A stretch of DNA of 64,000 nt from Planctomycetota bacterium. Lineage in GTDB: Bacteria > Planctomycetota > J058 > J103. Shown in pieces: positions 60,089-64,000 of this stretch. The notes under the pieces were generated by a model, which saw nothing but the letters and a program-made list of their open reading frames with translations, did not search any database and was not told the origin of the DNA. A program made the position numbers and the translations under genes. The DNA lies in NCBI GenBank assembly GCA_026004615.1, contig BPJM01000011.1, positions 62,001 through 126,000 on the forward strand, in the 5' to 3' direction. Every line of letters starts with the position of its first letter. The first letter of the stretch is position 1.

Positions 60089-61927
60089 ATGACGTCCTCG
60101 CCGCAGGCCGAGACCGGTTCGCCGTCGCACGCCTCCACCGGCTGCGCCACCGAGCCCGCGATCTACGAGCACCATCCGCTGTCGCGCGAGATGATCGACC
60201 CGGACGCGATCAAGATCGTGCGGCGGCTGCAGCGGCACGGCCACGAGGCGTACCTGGTGGGCGGCTGCGTGCGCGATCTGGTGCTGGGGGTGCGGCCGAA
60301 GGACTTCGACGTCGCCACGGACGCCACGCCCCAGCAGATCCGGGCGCTGTTCCGCAACTGCCGGGTGATCGGCCGCCGCTTCCGGCTGTGCCACGTCTTC
60401 TTCCAGGACAAGATCATCGAGGTCGCCACCTTCCGCGCCGAACCGCTGGCACGGCTGGAGGAGGACCGGCCCGACAGCCCCCTGCTCGCGGCCGCCGCCG
60501 CGGGCACTGCGGAAGGCAGCGGCACCGCCGGCGATCCGAATGGCGCCCGGCTGGCGACAGCGCCCCCCGCGCCCCCGCCGCGGCCCCCAGAGCAGCCCCG
60601 CACCGGCTGGGCGGGGCTGTCCGCCGAGGAACTGCGCGCCTTTCAGCTCGGACTCCTCGAGGAGCCAGCGAGCGCGGCGCCGCCCGCCACCGGGCCCGCC
60701 CCGGAGGCCTCGCCGGGGGCGGGGGCCGGCCCCCCGCCCCCGCCCCCGCCCGCGCTCGAGACCGAAGAGGAGCTCGCGCCCTGGGAGCGGGACGAGGAGT
60801 CGGCGGCGCGCGAGGAGGCGGCCGTGCGCGGCCGGCGGGCGCGGGTGGAGGAAGAGGTCGCCGAGGCGCTGGACGGCCCCACGCCCCCAGCCGCCCCGCC
60901 TCGCCCGCGGCGGCGCCGCCGGCGCTGGGAGCGGCTGCTCGCCGAGCCGCCGCCCCAGGGCTACGGCACCGCCGCCGAGGACGCGCGGCTGCGCGATTTC
61001 ACGGTCAACGCGCTGTTCTACGACCCGGTCGCCGACCGCGTGATCGACTACACCGGCGGCTGGCGCGATCTGCAGGCGCGCGTGCTGCGCACGATCGGCG
61101 ATCCGGACCAGCGCTTCATCGAGGATCCGGTGCGCATCCTGCGCGCGGTCAAGGGCGCCACCCGCGCGGGGCTTGTCATCGAGCAGGCCACGCTCGCCGC
61201 CATGCAGCGGCAGCGCCATCTGCTGCGCGACTGCTCGCCGCGCCGGCTGCTGGAGGAGGTGCTGAAGCTGCTGTCCTCCGGCGCAGCTGCGCCGGCCTTC
61301 CGCCTCATGGGCAGGCTGGGCATCACGCCCGAGTTCCTGCCCCTGCTCGCGCCGGCCTACCCCGCGGACCCCGACGCGCCGGGCTACCGCTACCTGGAGG
61401 CGCTCGACCTGGCGCCGCGCGCGCGGCTGGACACCGCGGTGCTGATCGCGGCGCTGTTCTACCCGCTGGTCTGCACCCACTGGGAACGACAGGGCCTCGG
61501 CCGGCCCGGGATCGCGGGCAGCTCCGAGCTGCCGCACACCGACGAGGCGCGGGCGGAGCAGATCGCCGACGAGCTGCTGCGCACCTTCGCACAGGCGCAC
61601 GCGTTGTCGCGCCGGGCGCGCGCGATCGCCACCCGGCTGCTGCTGGCCCAGCGGCTCATGCGGCGGCCGCCCGAGCGCCGCCGCCGCGCCGCGCGCCTGG
61701 TCGCGCGCGAGTGGTTCGACCAGGCGCTGACGCTGCTCGGCATCGCATGTGCCGCGGAGCGGGCGGAGCCCGAGATCGTGCACTGGTGGTACGAGCGGGC
61801 CCGGGCGGTGCGCAGTGGCGGCCCGGTTGCGAGCCCCGGCGGCGAGGAGGACGAACCGCAGGCGCTGGCCCGGCGCCGGCGCCGGGGGCGGCGCGGGGGG
61901 CGGGGCCGGCGGCGTCCGGGCGCATAG
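60089..61927 (+). CDS. pcnB: Poly(A) polymerase I-like nucleotidyltransferase with large insertion
   Basis: 612 residues against about 450 for E. coli. The head domain has AYLVGGCVRDLVLGVRPKDF with the metal-binding DFDVAT, then FRNCRVIGRRFRLCHVFFQD and EVATFRAEP. An insertion of about 150 residues (about 117-290) rich in Pro, Ala, Glu and Arg follows before the family resumes with YGTAAEDARLRDFTVNALFY and VIDYTGGWRDLQARVLRTIG. The C-terminus ends in a highly basic Arg/Gly tail, common in PcnB. Adds 3' tails to RNA for decay. Start ATG 60089. Confidence 0.88.
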   Translation: MTSSPQAETGSPSHASTGCATEPAIYEHHPLSREMIDPDAIKIVRRLQRHGHEAYLVGGCVRDLVLGVRPKDFDVATDATPQQIRALFRNCRVIGRRFRLCHVFFQDKIIEVATFRAEPLARLEEDRPDSPLLAAAAAGTAEGSGTAGDPNGARLATAPPAPPPRPPEQPRTGWAGLSAEELRAFQLGLLEEPASAAPPATGPAPEASPGAGAGPPPPPPPALETEEELAPWERDEESAAREEAAVRGRRARVEEEVAEALDGPTPPAAPPRPRRRRRRWERLLAEPPPQGYGTAAEDARLRDFTVNALFYDPVADRVIDYTGGWRDLQARVLRTIGDPDQRFIEDPVRILRAVKGATRAGLVIEQATLAAMQRQRHLLRDCSPRRLLEEVLKLLSSGAAAPAFRLMGRLGITPEFLPLLAPAYPADPDAPGYRYLEALDLAPRARLDTAVLIAALFYPLVCTHWERQGLGRPGIAGSSELPHTDEARAEQIADELLRTFAQAHALSRRARAIATRLLLAQRLMRRPPERRRRAARLVAREWFDQALTLLGIACAAERAEPEIVHWWYERARAVRSGGPVASPGGEEDEPQALARRRRRGRRGGRGRRRPGA

Positions 61928-62032
61928 CCACCGTGGCGAGGAGGATCGCGGAGCGCACGACGCACACCGGGACGGAGACCGAGCGGAGCCGAGCGCGCGC
62001 GCCGGGCGCGCGCCTGCACAGGGGGGCATGCC

Positions 62033-63061
62033 GTGAGACCGATCCAGACCTACAAGCTCATGACGCTCAACCGCTACGTCGCGGAGGAGCAGAGGTGGCA
62101 CCCCGAGGCGACCGGGACCTTCACCCGCATGATGTGGGACATCTCGCTCGCCACCAAGATGATTGCGCGCGAGGTCAACAAGGCGGGGCTGGCCGACATC
62201 CTGGGCGATGCCGGGATCGAGAACGTCTCGGGCGATCGGGTGCAGAAGCTCGATGCCTACGCCCAGGCCCGCATCAGCCGGACGCTGGGGCGCGGGGGCT
62301 ATCTCTGCCTCATGGCCTCGGAGGAACAGCCCGAGCCGACACCGGTTCCCGAGGGCTATCCGCGCGGGCCGTACGTGCTGGTCTTCGACCCGCTCGACGG
62401 GAGCTCGAACATCGACGTCAACGTGAGCATCGGCACCATCTTCGGCATCTACCGCCGGGTGTCCGCGGGCGAGGGCGACGGCACGCTCGAGGACGTGCTC
62501 CAGCCGGGCTCGCAGCTGATCGCCGCCGGCTACGTGATCTACGGCTCCTCGACCATGCTCGTCTACACCAGCGGCAACGGGGTGCACGGTTTCACGCTCG
62601 ATCCCTCGCTGGGCGAGTACCTGCTCTCGCACCCCGACATCCGGATCCCGGAGCGGGGCACCACCTACTCGATCAACGAGGGTTATGCCGGGCGGTGGGA
62701 TGAGCCGACGCGGCGCTATCTGAGCTGGCTCAAGCAGGAAGATGCGGCGAGCGGCCGGCCGTACAAGCACCGCTACGTCGGCACGCTGGTCGCCGACGTC
62801 CACCGGACGCTGCTCACCGGCGGCATCTTCCTCTATCCGAGCGACGCGCGCGATCCGGCGCGGCCCAAGCCGAAGCTGCGGCTCGTCTACGAGGCGAACC
62901 CCATGGGCTTCATCATCGAGCAGGCCGGCGGTCGCGCCTCCACGGGTCGCGAGCGCATCCTGGAGCTCCAGCCCGCCGGGCTCCACCAGCGCGTGCCGCT
63001 GGTGCTGGGCAGCCGGCGCGAGGTGGAGCTGTACGAGGAGTTCGTCGCCGGCGCGCGCTGA
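62033..63061 (+). CDS. fbp: Fructose-1,6-bisphosphatase class I
   Basis: 342 residues. N-terminal TLNRYVAEEQRWHPEATGTF, Mg-binding acidic site CLMASEEQPEP and the signature FDPLDGSSNIDVNVSIGTIF, then KHRYVGTLVADVHRTLLTGG and EANPMGFIIEQAGGRASTGR. Hydrolyses fructose 1,6-bisphosphate in gluconeogenesis or the Calvin cycle. GTG 62033 gives MRPIQTY; the next start would be ATG 62060 and would cut conserved sequence. Confidence 0.93.
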   Translation: MRPIQTYKLMTLNRYVAEEQRWHPEATGTFTRMMWDISLATKMIAREVNKAGLADILGDAGIENVSGDRVQKLDAYAQARISRTLGRGGYLCLMASEEQPEPTPVPEGYPRGPYVLVFDPLDGSSNIDVNVSIGTIFGIYRRVSAGEGDGTLEDVLQPGSQLIAAGYVIYGSSTMLVYTSGNGVHGFTLDPSLGEYLLSHPDIRIPERGTTYSINEGYAGRWDEPTRRYLSWLKQEDAASGRPYKHRYVGTLVADVHRTLLTGGIFLYPSDARDPARPKPKLRLVYEANPMGFIIEQAGGRASTGRERILELQPAGLHQRVPLVLGSRREVELYEEFVAGAR

Positions 63062-63069
63062 GACGAGCG

Positions 63070-63120
63070 GCCGCGGCGGCGGGCCAGCCGGGCGGACCGG
63101 CCGCGACACCCCGCCGCGGC
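63070..63120. terminator. Possible hairpin between convergent fbp and LuxR genes
   Basis: 10-bp arms (GCCGCGGCGG/CCGCCGCGGC) with a 31-base loop lie between two convergent stops. No T-tract; weak evidence. Confidence 0.3.
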
Positions 63121-63133
63121 GCGGCGCCGCCGC

Positions 63134-63919
63134 TCACTCCGCGGTTTCGCCGCCGCCATAGCGCAGCTGGGGCAGTGCGGTCAGCAGCAGGCTCACCAGC
63201 GCCGCCTGCCGCCGCACCCCGGTCTTCGTGAACACCCGCTTGAGGTGGTTGCGCGCGGTGTTGCTGCGGATCGCCAGTGCCCGCGCCGCCCCGGCGAGCG
63301 TCGCGCCCTGCGCGAGCAGCGCTGCCAGCCGTGCCTCGGCCGGCGTGAACCCCCACAGCCGTGCCAGCACCTCCGCCGGGGCGCGCAGCCGGCAGCTCGG
63401 ATCGATCACGAACAGCGCGACGAGCCCCCCGCTGGTGCCCTCGATGAGCGGCCGCAGCTCGGGGGCGAGTGGGCTCACCACCACGCGCAGGGCCATGAGC
63501 TCACCGGGCCTCCGTACCACCACGACACGCGGCACGCCGCTCGCGTCTGTGCTGGCCGCGCGCTGCGCCTCCGCCTGCACCGCCTGCTGCAGCGCGCGGT
63601 CGTCCCCGCCGTGCAGCGCGCGCAGGCAGCCATCCTCCTTCACCATGAAGGCATCGCCGCGCCCCAGCAGGGCCAGCGCTCTGTGGTTGGCGCGCAGCAG
63701 CCGCCCGCTCCCCTCCAGCACGAACACCCCGAGCTCCAGGCGATCCAGCACCCCACCCAGCGCGTCGCGCTCGGCCTCCAGCTCCTGGCCGAGGCGCTCG
63801 GGGTGCAGGAGCGCGCCGGGCTCCAGGGCGCCGCCCTCCGCGGGGGTAGCAGCGAACGCGACCTGCTCGCGCGGCACGCTCTCGCCCGCGGAGGGTCGGG
63901 GCTCTGGTGGGTCAGGCAT
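63134..63919 (-). CDS. PAS-like LuxR-family transcriptional regulator
   Basis: 261 residues. A PAS-like sensor half (LDRLELGVFVLEGSGRLLRA, then LRALHGGDDRALQQAVQAEA) is followed by a LuxR-type helix-turn-helix at the C-terminus (LWGFTPAEARLAALLAQGAT, ALAIRSNTARNHLKRVFTKT). The signal is unknown; it has no receiver domain. No linked target gene is evident; fbp is convergent. The last 81 bp of the window show no gene. Confidence 0.8.
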   Translation of the reverse strand: MPDPPEPRPSAGESVPREQVAFAATPAEGGALEPGALLHPERLGQELEAERDALGGVLDRLELGVFVLEGSGRLLRANHRALALLGRGDAFMVKEDGCLRALHGGDDRALQQAVQAEAQRAASTDASGVPRVVVVRRPGELMALRVVVSPLAPELRPLIEGTSGGLVALFVIDPSCRLRAPAEVLARLWGFTPAEARLAALLAQGATLAGAARALAIRSNTARNHLKRVFTKTGVRRQAALVSLLLTALPQLRYGGGETAE

Positions 63920-64000
63920 GTCCGGTCGGGGCCTCCCCGCTCTGGCGCGCCGGGCGCTCCTGCCGGCTTGCTGCGCGCGAAGCGGCCCTTATGCCCTGTC

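Overview
The window is 64 kb of very GC-rich DNA (about 70% or more) from a Gram-negative bacterium. This follows from an outer-membrane beta-barrel, a Wza-type export lipoprotein, a Tat-exported molybdoenzyme and lipoprotein signals. The phylum cannot be fixed by reading alone. The poly(A) polymerase, class I fructose-bisphosphatase and globin-coupled kinase/sigma-54 regulator pair look to me most like deltaproteobacterial or Myxococcota homologues, but a high-GC gammaproteobacterium is not excluded. Many conserved genes carry single-base indels, often in short homopolymers, including the essential leuS. These are best explained by sequencing or assembly error, so I give the full reconstructed extents and note where the frame breaks.

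1-12.7 kb: a divergent globin-coupled histidine kinase and sigma-54-dependent response regulator, a tryptophanase-like lyase, an alginate-export-type outer-membrane porin, and a four-gene operon for a periplasmic nitrite oxidoreductase-like (NXR clade, DMSO reductase type II) enzyme: alpha, beta, heme-b lipoprotein gamma, TorD-like chaperone. The gap between porin and operon holds a well-spaced -24/-12 sigma-54 promoter and, about 130 bp further upstream, two identical palindromes exactly 21 bp apart. That is the layout of a bacterial enhancer, so the nearby regulator may control this enzyme.

12.8-32.5 kb: one long minus-strand exopolysaccharide locus, read from 32.5 down to 12.8 kb. It holds a secreted carboxypeptidase-regulatory-like protein, a NusG/RfaH-like antiterminator, a WecA-type initiating transferase, a GDP-mannose 3,5-epimerase-like enzyme, two near-identical glycosyltransferases flanking a WecG-type transferase, two more family 4 glycosyltransferases, two polymerase/ligase-like membrane proteins, Wza, a Wzc-type tyrosine kinase, an FkbM methyltransferase and a family 2 glycosyltransferase. 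No Wzx flippase was found. The duplicated transferase carries fragments of both neighbouring genes with it.

33-42 kb: a DUF748/AsmA-like envelope protein, a two-CDGSH iron-sulfur protein, a mercury-resistance operon (merR, merTP fusion, merA), a CBS-pair protein, a small secreted protein with a membrane-anchored HEAT-repeat protein, and an arsenate reductase.

40.5-53 kb: a mosaic region with three copies or fragments of an Rpn/PD-(D/E)XK family gene, a truncated HEPN plus MNT pair, a transplanted piece of the HEAT gene, and two arrays of GGGAGAGGG-type palindromes in opposite orientation. The arrays enclose a chromosomal operon (TIGR04282-type transferase, DUF255 thioredoxin-like protein, VTT membrane protein, DUF547 protein) and endonuclease III.

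53-64 kb: housekeeping-like genes: a P-type calcium ATPase, tRNA-Ala(GGC) with a near-consensus promoter, an NAD-dependent epimerase, leuS, pcnB with a large internal insertion, class I fbp and a LuxR-type regulator.
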